Notes: generated by a model not told the origin, from the letters alone. 64,000 nt of DNA from Mugil cephalus (GCF_022458985.1 NC_061791.1:150001-214000), one strand, 5' to 3'. Counted from the stretch's first letter, positions 9,211 through 23,500 are shown. Numbers and translations are program-made.

Positions 9211-11200
9211 AATAGTCCATTTTATTTCTGAGCTCTGACCTCATCACGTCCCTGGATGAACATCATTCACGTTCATGTCTCTTTTTTATTGATGTAGTTT
9301 TGACCAAGTCTAAAGTTTTTTACGAGATTTCTAAAAGTGTTAAAATTAATCCTGAATATGTAAAAATAATAATGAGATGATTTAACTTCACATTTTTATT
9401 CTTTAGACTCAAATAAAAGTCAAGAATCTCAGATCAGAAAAGGTTTTTATTTAGGAAAAGTTTCACATTGTGAGAACAAAATGTTCCTCCTCCTCCTCTC
9501 ACTCCTCCTGTCGCTCAGACTAATCATTTCTTTGGGGGAGGAGGAGGAGGAGGAGGAGGAGGAGGAACCTCCAGGAACAATCATGGCCGCCGTCACTGAG
9601 CTTCATTAATTCCTCAACAGCCTCAGAGCTGCAGGTTTTAAGGTGGAACTGACGAGTTCAGGCTGTGGCTGAAAAATAAAAACGTTTCAATCCGGAGAAA
9701 AACAAAGTGAAGGAAACTAGAAGGAAAAGAACTTTTAACTGTGAACTTTTCTCACCATGAACTGGTTCATTTATATCAGAGAAAAGAAGAAAAGTTTTAA
9801 TTTAGTCAGAGACAAACAAATGTAACGAATGTCTGTTTAAAATAAGTTCATTTCATTAAAGTTATACAAGAATTCATTAGATTGAAATCCACATTTTTCA
9901 GATCCCAGTAATTTTTTTTAACGAAGTCTCTAAAAATATTTTTACAATTAAAATGAGATTAAATCTGAGGTTAAAACCATTTATTTGGGAAGTTTCTGAA
10001 TAAAAATCTGAAAAATAACTTAAAAAATATAAAATAAGTCAGAAAGAACATAATATAATTAAAAGCCTGTTAAATGTTACGTTTTGTTTATTAATCACGT
10101 GGCTGGACGTGTTATTTTTACCTTCTGCTCTGGTTTGTGTTCGTGGTGTCACAGAATCAGTGTTAAATGTTAATTAAGGTCAGACTGTGTGTAATGACCC
10201 GGTTCCTCCAGCAGGAGGCGCAACAGCCTCAAGAAAACTGAGTGAACACATGAATTTTAACTCGTTCACCATGAACCACAGTAAAGTGTGTGTGTGTATA
10301 TATAAATATATAAATATATAAATATATAAAGAGAGAGAGATGAGGCGCTTTTTTTTGTTTTTGTGCAGTTTTGTTTTTGTGCAGTTTGCACCAGCGTCTC
10401 TTTTTATAGAAACATTAATTAGAGGAAGAACTGTGCATCATTTTGAAGGAGCTCTAGATGCTAACTGTTAGCCTAGCCAATACTGTTTGAAGGTAGCATC
10501 AGCTAACATAGCATACACTGCTGCATGCTAACTTCAGGCTATCACCCCTGACTCTTCCATTTATTTTATGCCAAGGTAACATTAGGCCGTAGGTAAACAG
10601 AATATTAATAAAACAAAAGGTTTTTTACAAAATTGTGTCAGTTGAGGGAGAGGCTAATGCTAAGCTAACCGAAGCTTAACTGAGAAAACATTTAAATGAA
10701 TAATAAACATCAAGTCTCGTTATTTCCTGGACAAAAAACAGAGAACTGTAAATACAAACAATCTTTAGTTCGTTAAATCCGACCAGTTTATATCTAAATA
10801 AAATAAAATAAAATAAAACCGAACCGAATGGTTTTATGTTTCAGATCAAACCACATTCAGAGCTAACGTTCGATGCTAACGATGCTAACTTACTCGACAG
10901 GTGCGTTCAGCTCTGGGCGGAGCCTCTAGACTTTGACTCCACCCCCAAGGAAATTAGAAAAAAAACAAATCGGTGGATGGTAAAACTGAAAACTAGGATG
11001 ATGATGATGATTGATCAATTAATTGATTGATGGTTAATTGGTTAATTTATTCATCGTTTAATCGGTTAATTGATTATCTCTCAAAAATAAAACGTTGGTG
11101 ATTTTAGTTTGTTTTGCTCTGGAGATTTCTGCAGGAAACAAAATAATTTGAGATATTTTTGATATTTTCAGGGCTGACTCTGGAGAACCGATGGTGTAGA
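9211..11200. other. Intergenic spacer between cradd and ptpro
   Basis: AT-rich, with no coding frame recognised. It holds a (GGA)n run at 9536-9566, a weak CTCF-like motif at about 10208-10221 (CCAGCAGGAGGCGC), an (ATATAA)n stretch at 10290-10330, a TTTTTGTGCAGTTTTG duplication near 10355-10390, (AATAA)n near 10800 and several GCTAAC words (10450-10690). Confidence 0.5.
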
Positions 11201-11207
11201 GGGTTAT

Positions 11208-11250
11208 GAGGAGGAGGAGGAGGAGGAGGAGGAGGAGGAGGAGGAGGAGG
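11208..11250. repeat. (GGA)n microsatellite, ptpro 5' region
   Basis: About 14 GGA units just upstream of the probable ptpro 5' UTR. Confidence 0.9.
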
Positions 11251-11585
11251 ACCCGGTGTCTCCATGCAGCCTCCGAGGCGCAGGGCGGGGCGACGCCGCG
11301 CAGCAGCAGCTTCATCACCGCTGACCGACACCGACCTCCTGTTCGCCTCCAGGCCGCGGCATGGACCCCGGAGCCCGGGCAGAATCCTGTGAATCCCCGC
11401 GGGTCCGGTTCGAGCTGCGGTCCGTTGAGAGGAAGAGGAAGATGAAGATGCTGGTGGCGGAGAAGCGGGACTGAAGCTCCTCACGGAGCATCGATGCAGC
11501 ACGGATCGCCATTGTTTGGATGCGCAGCAGACTGAGAGGGAGGAGGACCAGGCCGGAGTCCAGAGACAGACCAGCCAGCGGCACC

Positions 11586-14500
11586 ATGCTCCCCCCCAGG
11601 CTCCCCCCCAGGCTCCCCCCGCTGCTCCCCCCGCTGCTCCTGCTCTGCTCCAGCCAGGTAAGACCGCTTCTTCACGGGGCTCAGGGGGGACGTGCGTGGA
11701 GGCTTTGTTCGCTCAGACATCCACAGCACCGGGAGGAGGAGGAGGAGGAGGAGGAGGAGGAGGACGGGCTCTGCCTCCTTCTGTGTCCGTGCATGTGTCG
11801 CTGGTGAAGCGGGGGATGATGAGATGAGACACCGAGGGAGACGCTCCCTGTCCGGGGAGAAAGTGGGTCAGACGGCGGCAGCTCCGCTCTGGATGTAGGA
11901 TCTATACAGACACGTAGATATAGAACATATAGATAGACACACATGTACATGGACGGACAAGACACAAATAACATGAGAATAATCAAATAATATCATAATA
12001 AATCAGGGATCAGGCAGAAAATGGCTTTATTAGCACCGATCAGCCACAACATTATGACCACTGACACATTTAAACCATCTGGTGACCAATCAGTGTTTGA
12101 AGCAACGAGTCCGTCCCCAGCAGGTTTCAGCCTGACACAGACCCCCCCCCCTTCAGAAGGCCCATGTCCTTCCTACACAATGTTAGAGCGGTGGTCATAA
12201 AGTTATGGCTGATTGGTTCAGACCTGGAGACAGTGAAACCTTCTTCTGGTCTCTGCTCTGCTGGTGGTGAGTTCACAGCACAGACATGTTCCCTCTCCTC
12301 CCACCCCCCTTTCACTCTCCTCCACCCCTCCTCCTCCTGGACCACCTCTCACCTCCCCTACCACCTCCCACCCCCTCTCCTCCTTACCTCCCCTCTCCTC
12401 TCACCCACCTTCTCCTCCTCCTTCCTCGATCTTCTCTGTGCTCTCTGACTCCTCCGTCAGTATGAACCTGGTTTAAAGGTGAAGGAGTCGCTCTGTGTTT
12501 TTAAAGATGTTCGTTGGTTTTAATCTTCTCATTAAAGTTTAAAAATGTTCAGATGAATCATTAATTAAGTTAAATCTGAACTTTTGTGGGCGCGCAGTGA
12601 TGATGTCATCAGTGGGTGTGGTCTGTTTTAAGGCGGAGCTCAGTGATGTCATCATTAACCAGGTGGAGGTGAACCATCCTCCATCTCACCCTCAACTACA
12701 GCTTATCGCCGTTGTCATGGCGACGGTTCAAAATGGCAGACGCCTGTTTCACGGTTCGTTAGACCGCGACTCGACCAATCAGACGCCTCCGTCCATCAAC
12801 AGCTGATCGACGTCATCAGCCCAGTGTCACATCCAGGTTTAATTCAGATTCGATCGACGCAGATTGAGACAGAAACGAGAGAAAGACGTTTATACGTCGA
12901 GATACGTAGAGAAAAGACGAGTTTAACAGAAAACAGATCAGACGGAGAAAATCTGTGAATGAATCGACTCCAGAACACGTCAGAGTTTGGGTTTGGGTTT
13001 CGCTCTAGATGCAGAACGAGTGTGAACAGAAACGAGTGGAGACGTTCAGGTTAAATAACTGACGTCTCCACATGTGGACGTTTAATGAGGGTTTGAGTCT
13101 GAATCATTAAAGTTATTAATAACGAGCTGCTCTCCAGTAACAAACAGTTCATATTTAAATAAATAATCTCTGATTGGACGTTTCTGTTCATCCTCCACAT
13201 CATTAAACACAAATATAAGAATAATCAGGTAGAAAATCACATCATCAATCACAGCAGGGGAATAAGATATTACCTTTAGTTTAGTGTTAGCTCTGTTAGC
13301 TCTGTTAGCTCCGTTAGCTCTGTTAGCTCCATTAGCTCTATTAGCTCTGTTAGCTCTATTAGCTCTGTTAGCTCTATTAGCTCTATTAGCTTAGAATCTT
13401 AGATAATAACATCTGATCAGATCCTCCTCCGGCTGCAGACGCTTGACCTCCATTTACTGGAATCTCTGCAGAGTTCATCTGTGGAGAGGAGGAGGTCTCA
13501 GTGAGGAGGAGAGGAGGTCTCAGTGAGGAGGAGAGGAGGTCTCAGTGAGGAGGAGGGGAGGTCTCAGTGAGGAGGTCTCAGTGAGGAGGTCTCAGTGAGG
13601 AGGAGAGGAGGTCTCAGTGAGGAGGTCTCAGTGAGGAGGAGAGGAGGTCTCAGTGAGGAGGTCTCAGTGAGGAGGAGGTCTCAGATTAGATCCAGGCTAC
13701 AGACCAGAGAATCAGACACAGATCCTCCTCTCACACCAGAAAACCACAGACATTCATGTTACAACAAGACGAATATCAACCAGAGGACGGAGACGGCAAT
13801 ATTCTTATTATATGGAGGAGAAGGAGGAGGAGAAGGAAGAGGAGGTGAAGAAGGAGGAGGAGGAGGAGGAGGAGAAGTGTGGTCAGTGATGTTGAAGACC
13901 CATTAGTCAGAGAATGAAACCTACAGCTTTCAGCTTCTCGTACATGAACTTCGTTTACTTATTTAATGAGTTTCCTGTTGAAGAGTTAAAGCCTCGAGCT
14001 GCGTTACTGAGCTGCTGATTCATCCCCGCCCTCGTTCCCATGACGACCAGCAGCATCAGCATCCCAGCTGGAGGACAGTCGCAGCTTTGTGGTTCCTGTC
14101 ACATGACACGACGAGAGACAACAGCGTCTCTGTGATCACATTTCATTAGGTCACACAAGCGTTAGCGCCTCAATGCTAAATGCTAAACGTGTTTCCACCA
14201 GTTTTTGCTCTGACACCAGATGTTACTTCTAAACGCCGGCTGGCACATGTTGGTGATTTTAAGGACATAACGTATTAGTTTTAAGACAGTACCTGTTTAT
14301 TTTAAGCTCAAACTATTTAGTTTCAAGCTGACACATGTTTAATTTAAGCTAAAACAGGTTAGTTCATTTTAAGTAAACTGGTTGTGATGGAACCAGATCA
14401 TATCTTTGCTAGCGCGTGTTATTTAGGGGCTAACGCGTTGGTTTAAATTAAACACATGCTCAGTTTAAGTTATGCTATTTTTATGCTAAAACGTGTTAGC

Positions 14501-17500
14501 AGGTTAGTTTTGCACATTAGCCAACACAGTTTTTGAGCTAAACTAGTGCCTGTTTGTTTTAAGCTTAAACATTTTTAGCTTTGAGCTAAAACAAAGATGC
14601 TAACTTTAAGATAACACGTGTTGAGGATGAAACTATATTAAATGTGTGTTTGGTCTTTTCTGTTGTGAGTGGGAGGTTAAAGAGCTGGACCTCACACACA
14701 TGGAAAAAGCTTCACATTGTTCTGTGAATGGGGCTCAGAGCTGTCAATCATCTTTTGTCTCGGAGCTGAAACGAATCCTCACCAGACTCCATTCAGAAAA
14801 GTTTGGTTTTAAAGAGGAGCTCAGTGAGTGAAAGGGCCTTTTCTGAGCCTGGTGAGTCCGGAGGAGGTGGAGAATATTTAGCTGGTGTCTGTGGACGTCT
14901 GCCGCCTCCCTCCGCCTCCCTCCGCCTCCCTCCACCTCCCTCCACCTCCCTCCACACAGCCACACAAAAACCCTGGAGGTTTGCATGATAATGTTGGCAG
15001 CTGCCGGGGGGGCGCCGCCTCCTGACCCCCCGCCTGCCGCCATTCAGGGGTCACATACTCGCCTCATTCAGGGCTGAGAAAAGGCTGCGAGCTGCAGGAC
15101 GCTCTCATTCCACCAGAGACCGATCCACCCAGAGTCCTCCTGGTTCTGGTTCCACTGAGACCGGATCCTCCTGGTTCTGGTTCCACTGAGACCGGAAACA
15201 GAGGAACTGACTCATTTCAGTCGCTTTGTTTAAAAAATTATTTGATGACGTTGTTAGAATCCTTCACTTTATCACTGGTTCATAGGAACTGGTCCTGGTC
15301 CTGGTTCTGGTTCTGGTTCTGTGGCGAGGGTTGGTTTGGTGGAAAAGGTTAAAATCCATGAAGCTCAGATGTTTTGAGGGTCCGAGGGTAGAAGCTGCTT
15401 CTGGTTGTGTGTCCTGGTTGTGCGTTCCTGTTGTGTGTAGTGTGTCCTGGTTGTGTGTTGTGTGTTCTGGTTGTGTGTTGTGTGTCCAGGTTGTGTGTTC
15501 TGGTTGGTTGTGCGTTCCTGTTGTGCATCCTGGTTGTGTGTTGTGCGTCCTGGTTGTGCGTTCCTGTTGTGTGTAGTGTGTTCTGGTTGGTTGTGCGTTC
15601 CTGTTGTGTGTTGTGTGTTCTGGTTGGTTGTGCGTTCCTGTTGTGCGTTCCTGTTGTGTGTAGTGTGTTCTGGTTGGTTGTGCGTTCCTGTTGTGTGTAG
15701 TGTGTTCTGGTTGGTTGTGCGTTCCTGTTGTGCGTTCCTGTTGTGTGTTGTGTGTTCTGGTTGGTTGTGCGTTCCTGTTGTGCGTTCTCCGCCTGCAGAG
15801 CGTGTTTGGTCTCTAAAGCCGTGAACACATTATTATTCCCCGCCGCCCCCTGAGGCCGCTCTGCTCCGTGTCCATGGTAATCCTGGAATCAGACATAATG
15901 AGCATCTCCTCCTTTCATCCCTGTTGCCGTGGCGACGCTGGAGCGGCGCTGGAGCGGCGCTGGATGGCGACGGGTCGTCTTCTCGCCATCGGACGTAATC
16001 TCGTCTGTTTGTCTCCGAACGTCCTTCACCTTCGCTCCGTTTACCGACCGACACCGGAAATTTGTTTGTGCTTCATTGGCCACTTTATTAGGAACAGAGA
16101 GAGGTTCTGTTCCTGCAGCGTCTTTTTAACGGCGCTAGTTTCAGTTTCAGCGGTTAATCTGAAGTGTGGTTGCTGTAAATAATTTATTTAACCTCAGAAA
16201 GTGCGATTAATCACGATCAAACATTTCAATCTTTTGATGGAGGTATTTTTATTTTCAGTTACTTGTTTTTTATTTTTATTTCAGAACAAAGGGCAGAAAA
16301 AAATCCCGTCAACACCAGTTGTCGATTGTGTTTTCATTGTTGTTGTGTTGACTGGTGTCAGCCTTATAATTAAACAGCGACAGTTCGACTTCCTCCAAGA
16401 GAAGAATAGAGGAACTAGGACTGAGCCCTGAGGTACGCCACACTGCTGACCACAAACAAACAGAGGCTGGTATTTCATTGTGTCGCTGGAGGAGGCGTCT
16501 CTGGACAAAAAAAGAAAGAACCCTCCAACATACGGCCCACGGGCCCAAAGTGGCCCAGCGGAGGCTCTAATCCGGCCACAGCATCATTTACAAAGTTCAC
16601 ACATTTACAAATTACACAGAACCGACCGACATGTTTCACCGAGAATAACTTCTGTCTCTAATTTCTCCACTTTGTCCAGTTTGTAGTTAGAGAATAAAGA
16701 CCCAGGTCTAAGGTTTTAATGTCAGCTCTTTGGTTCAGGGGCAATAAAACAGAAACTAGAGCAGCTTTACACAACAACATACAATATGTACAATAAAAGA
16801 CAAGAAACAGCTGATTGTCACTGGATTAGTTAGCGTTAGCGTAGCGGGAGGGTTCAGGTCGTTACTTTACTAATTATAAACATGGACGATTCCCACAGGA
16901 TTAAGATCACAGACGAGCTCGGACATTATTAGCAGAGGATCCTGTCAGAACGGGACCCAAGACTCAGGAGTTCAGTGACTGAACGCTGAGCGAGCGTCAG
17001 GCTTCAGGCTTTGTGCTGATAGTTCCCAGAATGCATCAGTGCAGCACATGTCCAGTGACTCTTGACGTCGCTCTGAGTCTCAGATTAGAAAAGTAGGTCA
17101 GGATCTGGAGGATCAACAGACGGCAACACACTCCCATCCAGGAGAAACCGTTAGCTTAGCTTAGCATGAAGCCTGGGAGCAGGGGAGACTGTTAGCTTAG
17201 CTTAGCATGAAGAATAATCTGTCCATATAATGAGCAATAATTCCCAGTGACTCTTACAACTGTGAATTATATCTTCTTATTTTTATATATATTTTCAATT
17301 CTCTAGTAAATAAAACCTTTTGCACTTTTTGTATTTGTGTCTGTGCTTAATGAAGGATATTCTGTTCTATTCTGTTCTATTCTATTCTATTCTATTCTGT
17401 TCTGTTCTGTTCTATTCTATTCTATTCTATTCTGTTCTGTTCTGTTCTGTTCTGTTCTGTTCTGTTCTGTTCTGTTCTGTTCTGTGTTCTGTTCTATTCT

Positions 17501-20500
17501 GTTGTGTTGTGTTGTGTTGTGTTGTGTTGTGTTCTATTCTATTCTGTTCTGTTCTGTTCTGTTCTGTTCTGTTCTATTCTATTCTATTCTATTCTATTCT
17601 ATTCTATTCTATTCTATTCTATTCTGTTCTGTTCTGTTCTGTTCTGTTCTGTTCTGTTCTCTTGTAAACACTAAACCGAGTCCCGCTGACGGTCTCTGGT
17701 CTCTTCCAGATCGTGGCGGCGTTCCAGGCGTCTTTGAACGACGAGGGTTTGATCGTGGCGTCTCTGGAGCTCTCAGACCTGCAGGAGAACGTGACGGCGT
17801 ACGCGGTTCAGATCTCTGGAGAACCCCGACTGGTTCTGGTTCCGTTCATGAACAGCAGCGAGTCTCTGGCGTTCAACGCCTCGTTCCACGGCCTCTGCTA
17901 CAGCGTCGCTCTGCTGGTCCGACTGGGACCCAGCTGGTCCAGACCCACCAAGACCATCCCCGTCCTCACCAGTAAACACTCATCTCTAATATTTATTACA
18001 CATTTTAAAGAGTTTTTAATGGATTATCAGAGTCATTTAAAGGTGTTTTAAGAGTTTATTTAATTATACGATAGAATCATTTTAATAGGACAACCTGTAA
18101 GATACAAGCGGTTGGTCCTTGCTCTGACTGGTAGTTGCTCTGATTGTTGCTCTGACTGGTCATTGCTCTATTTGCTCTGACTGGTCGTTGCTCTGACTGG
18201 TTGTTGCTCTGGTTGTTGCTCTGGTTGTTGCTCTGACTTGTTGCTCTGGTCGTTGCTCTGGTTGTTGCTCTGGTTGTTGCTCTGGTTGTTGCTCTGACTG
18301 GTTGTTTTCCTCCCCAGAGCCTCTTCCCGTTGCCAGCGCTCAGATCTCGGACTATAAGGAGGCGCCAGAGACCGGCGTGGTGTTTGAGCTGGAGCCTCCG
18401 GCCAGAACCGTCTTCAGTCGAGTCAACATCAGCTTCACTGAAGGTTCAGAGCGACGCTCGATGCTCTACAAAGGTATAAAGAACCAGCGGGAACATGATG
18501 TCCATGCACTGATAAAATGATCCACTAGGAGGCACCGAACTATCAGCTCAGCCACATCCAGACTCTAACTTCTTTATGTGCAGATTTCTACCGAGGGAAG
18601 ACGGTGTTTAAGCACTGGTTACCGGGCGTCTGCTACCGCGACATCACCTTCCAGCTGATCTCTGAGGTCACCGTGTCACAGACGCCGCTGGTGTCACGCA
18701 GTGACATCACACACTCGCCTCTGCACCACCGCACAGGTAGCGTAGCTTAGCATAAGGCCTCGCATAGAGACTAGCTTAGCATAGAGACTGGGAGCAGGGG
18801 GTTAGCTTCCTGCTCCTCCCCCTCCTCCCCCTCCCAGATTAACTGACTGTTTCTCCTCCCCCCTCAGTGCCCTACCCCCCCCTCAACATCTCACATAAGA
18901 TCATCCACCTGAGCCAGAGGCCGCCTCCCCCCCCCCCCCCTCCTCCAGGTGAGCTTCCTGCTGGGGGGGGTCGGCGCTCCTCCCGCCAGGCCCGTGACGT
19001 CCCGCTGATGGAGGAGGAGCAGGAGGAGGAGGCGGTGCAGTCTGAGGAGGAGACCCCGTCTGAGGAGGAGGCGCCCACTCTGACTCCCTCCGACTCCTCC
19101 TCCTATAACCTGACGGGAGGCGTCGATGGCGGCAGGTCGGAGGGGGCGGAGCCTCTTAGCTCCTGGCCCGAGGCCACTCCTCCTCCGGCGGACGGGGAGG
19201 AGGAGGAGTTCGTCAACGCCGTGGTGTCGGAGTACGAGGACTCCAACGAGCCGGGGTCGGCCATGGCGCTCCCCCCCGCCGAGCCCTCGGTCCTCCCCAC
19301 CACGCTGCCCCCCGTCCTCCTGGAGCTCCGCTGGCTGCCCCCCCGCCCCCCCACCAGCTACGACGGCTTCACCCTCTACGTCTACAGAGACGGTAAGACG
19401 CTCCCGCACGCGCTCCGTGGCTCAGACCTCGGCTTTAACTGTGACTATAGACACTGACACCTCCTGCAAGGCATCATGGGAACTGTAGTCAGACCGTAAT
19501 TATCTGAATGTTTGTGACTGAAGGGAGATGACGGAGATGCTGCACCTCCTCCTCTAATGGTCTAACCTCCTCCTCCTCCTCCAGGGAACTCCACAGAGTC
19601 GGCCACTGTGGATGAGAACACTCATGAGTTCTTCACGGAGTTGACGGAGCCGGGGACGTATCGGGTCCAGATCAGGACGCTGAGTTCATCCGGAGGCTGC
19701 GACGCCCGAGAGAGCAGCGGGGACACGGGCTTCAGCTTCTACCTCAGTAGGTCCTCAGCGGGACAACCAGGGGGACGTCCTCAGCAGGACGACCAGGGGG
19801 ACGTCCTCAGCAGGACAACCAGGGGGACGTCCTCAACAGGACAACCAGGGGGACGTCCTCATTTAATTTATTTTAAGTGGGTTTTAGTGGATGAATCAGG
19901 CCTGAATATAATAAATTATTGAATATTTCTGGATATTTCTGTCTGGATGAAAAATGCATTTGATTCCATTTCAAATCAAAACAGTAGAAAATATTAAACG
20001 TATGAACCTGAAGTTAAAGTGGTTTTTAAATCAGAACCTGCTCTTTAATCCGTCCACACAACGTTTTGACCAGAAATGGATTAATGGTGATGATCGTCCG
20101 TGTCCAGGTCCCGGTGGAGACGTCCTGGAGGAGCTCCGGGACCGTCCTCAGTCCGTCTCCGTCCGGCTCCTGGACTCCAGCACGGCCGCCGTCTCCTGGG
20201 CTCCGTCCTCCCAGAACCACAACGGAAGTCTGGTGTCGGTGGTTTCTACAACCTGCCTGAAGCCCAGTCTGAGCCAGAGGATGGAGAACACCTACTGCAG
20301 CGAGGTGACCCCCCAGCTCCAGGTCCTGGTTCTCAGTCCTCCAGGTCCTGGTTTACATGAAAACTGCTTTGTTTCTAAGGCACCGGGGGGGGGGGGGGGG
20401 CACTCTGAGGAACTAGTCCAGGTAGTTTCTGATGGTTTTATCCTCAGAGTTTCTGTTTAAACTCTTTAAACTTAGACCTGAAGAAGCTCCTCAGATGAAA

Positions 20501-23500
20501 CGTCTTCTCTAGACTCTACGGGTCCACATGTGTTTTTTAAACTACGTTCAGATTAAATCTCTGATTTCATCAGATTCATTTTTATTTGTTTGACAGGAAA
20601 ACTTGACGAGCGCCATCATCAGTAACCTGACGCCTGGAGCTCAGTACCAGGTGGTCGTCTATCACACCAACGGACCCCTGATCAGCCCCCCCTCCGAGCC
20701 CGTCATCATCGACATCGGTGACCATCACTTCCTGATCTACCGCCTTCAATCTGGTTTAATCTGGTTTAATCTGGTTTAATGTGATCAGATCTTCATTAAT
20801 CTGGTTTAATCTGGTTTAATCTGATCAGATCATGATTAATCTGGTTTAATCTGATCATGCTTAATCTGGTTTAATCTGGTGGTTTAATCTGGCTCTGGTT
20901 TAATCTGGTTTAATCTGATCAGATCATTAATAATCTGGTTTAATCTGGCTCTGGTTTAATCTGGCTCTGGTTTAATCCGGTTTAATCTGGTTTGATCTGG
21001 TTTGATCTGATCAGATCATGATTAATCTGGTTTAATCATGATTAATCTGGTTTAATCTGGTTTAATCTGACCCTGTCCCGTCTGTCAGAACCCACCGGTG
21101 TCCGTGAGCTGGCCGTCTACCCTCTGAGTCCGACCGCCGTCATCCTGAGCTGGCAGCGTCCGTACCACGTGGCGTTCAGGAAGTACGTCCTGCAGACCTT
21201 CTTCTTCAACCCGGTCACGCTGGCATCTGAGTGGACGACCTACTACGAGATCGCCGCCACGGCCTCGGTCATCGCCTCCGTGGTAACGCCGCGTCTCAGA
21301 GAACAGCAGCATCCTGTAGACATGCTGAGCCTCACCTTGTCCCTGTTGTTGTCCCTGTTGTCCCTGTGTCTCTGGTAGAGAGTCACCGACCTGCTGCCCG
21401 CCTGGTATTATAACTTCCGCGTTTCCATGGTGACGTGGGGCGACCCTCCGCTCGGCTGCTGCGACAGCTCCACCGTCAGCTTCGTCACAGGTACGACTCC
21501 GAAACCTGCTCCACGCTGAGGTTAATCTGCACACGTCACTACACAGATAAACACAACCGGACCAGTGAGTCCAGGTGCTCCAGCCCCTCCCACGTCCAGG
21601 TGTATGAATCCAGCCCCTCCCACGTCCAGGTGTATGAATCCAGCCCCTCCCACGTCCAGGTGTATGAATCCAGCCCCTAGGCTGCAGACTGCTTCTACAA
21701 ACATTAGGGGGGGTCATAATGAGGTCTCCAGACTTGATGTTTAGCTTCAGATTAGCTCCAGAGCAGAGCTTCATGAATGGGTTTCCATGGCCCAGCAGCT
21801 GCATCCCAGCCCCACGTCACCACGGTCCTGCAGAGCGTGGGATGCAGAGCGTGGGATGCGGAGCGTGGGATGCAGAGCGTGGGATGCAGAGCGTGGGATG
21901 TGGGGCTGGGATGCAGAGCGTGGGATGTGGGGCTGGGATGCAGAGCGTGGGATGCAGAGCGTGGTGATGTGGGGCTGGGATGCAGAGCGTGGTGATGCAG
22001 AGCGTGGGATGTGGGGCTGGGATGCAGAGCGTGGGATGCAGAGCGTGGGATGCAGAGCGTGGGATGTGGGGCTGGGATGCAGAGCGTGGTGATGCAGAGC
22101 GTGGGATGCAGAGCGTGGGATGTGGGGCTGGGATGCAGAGCGTGGGATGCAGAGCGTGGTGATGTGGGGCTGGGATGCAGAGCGTGGGATGCAGAGCGTG
22201 GTGATGTGGGGCTGGGATGCAGAGCGTGGGATGTGGGGCTGGGATGCAGAGCGTGGGATGCAGAGCGTGGGATGCAGAGCGTTGGGATGCAGCACCACTG
22301 GACTCTAGAGCAGTAGAGACGTTCTCTGAAGGGGGACCAGTCTGGGTCTGGAGGTTCCCAGGAGAACGCTGGACAGTAACATGCTCCCAGTTTAGTGGGA
22401 CCAGTTTGAGGACGTCCCCCTTCCTGTTCCACCAGGACTGAGAACCAGAGACAAAGTCAGGTCCATAAAGACCTGGATGAGGAGGAACTGGCCCCCATAG
22501 AACGAACCCTCCTCAGTTCATATGTGTGAATGTTTCCCTCGTCCTCCTGCAGCTCCAGAGGCTCCTCACGTCTCCTCGGTGGACTACTCCCACGGCGTCC
22601 TCTATGTCCGCTGGACGTACGGAGAGCTCTTCATCGACCTGTCCCACTCCAGGATGCTGCACTGGCAGGTGGTGGCCGTGGGGAGGAAGGGCCCAGAGAG
22701 GAGCTACTCGGTCGATGTGAGTTCTTCTTCCTTACAAACTGTTTCCTGATTCAGGTCAGAGATTAGGATCCAGATCCAGATTTAGTTCTGAATGAATCTC
22801 TGGCAGAGGGAGTTGGAGCCAGTTTATCTGGAGTTTCTCTGTTGGGGCCAGTCAGATTGTTTGTGGGCGGGGCTTAATGTGTTGATGGACAGGTAGTTAG
22901 AGACATCTCTGATTTAGTTTGAACATCTGTGTTTGGTTGGAGGAGGAGGAATTTATTCTTTTTTCTTGACTTTACACTAACTCTCTGATCGGCCTCTAGT
23001 GGACATCCCAGGCTCTGGTTGCCTAGGTAACCACCAAATATGTCTAGTGTATGGGCAGAGCTGGCTCTTCTTCTTCTTCTTCTTCTTCTTCTTCTTCTTC
23101 TTGGTGAATCTGGGGGTAGGAACCAAAATGGCGGCCTGTGTTTCCTTCTGTGTTTGAGTCACGCTCCTATTGGTCCAGACCAGTTCAGCTTGGCCCCGCC
23201 CACCTCACGTGTCCTCATGCTGTGTTCTGGTTGCTAAGGAGCTACCAGTTGGTTGCCAGGTGGTTTCCACGGTGACGGCCCAGGTCCGTCTCAGGTGGTT
23301 GCTGGTGACGTGTTCATGTGTTTATTACAGAGCTCAGTGTCTCCAGGTTGATGTCAGGAATGAACCAGTCATGATGTGATGAACAGAGTCTATTAATAAC
23401 TTTAATCTGGGTTAATGTTGCAGAGCTGAGTCCGTGTGTGCAGGTGATTAATGAGACTGATCAGGACGTCTGGATTTACGCTCAGTTATTTTTACTTTAG

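Larger units (their letters stand above)
11658..17709 (+). other. ptpro intron 1
   Basis: About 6 kb between the signal-peptide exon and the first ectodomain exon. It holds an inverted-repeat element at 12034-12218 and many tandem repeats listed separately. It also holds a LINE RT fragment on the minus strand (about 16395-16445), a solo Tc1-type end (GGCCACTTTATTAGGAAC, about 16077) and a TTAGCTTAGC-type dispersed repeat (17143-17215). No extra exon was recognised. Confidence 0.7.

Noticed and set aside
15349-15828. Thr/Asn-His-rich 159-codon frame
   Set aside because: Translation of the GT-rich minisatellite; no conserved feature.
16309-16548. Autonomous retrotransposon gene
   Set aside because: Only about 15 residues around the RT motif are recognisable; no endonuclease or full RT, so it is a relic.
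17320-17975. Hydrophobic LFCSVLFYS repeat protein
   Set aside because: Translation of the TTCTG/TTCTA array running into ptpro exon 2 out of frame.
21085-21804. 239-codon minus-strand open frame in ptpro exons 9-10
   Set aside because: Shadow of ptpro coding exons joined to a 30-bp tandem repeat; no independent coding evidence.
21827-22287. CRISPR-like regular repeats
   Set aside because: Repeats are contiguous without unique spacers, in a vertebrate intron. The same applies to the other tandem arrays.
21752-22432. Long frames on both strands coding Ser-Ala-Ser-His or Trp-Asp-Ala-Glu repeats
   Set aside because: Produced by the 13-14-bp minisatellite, which is stop-free in several frames; not genes.
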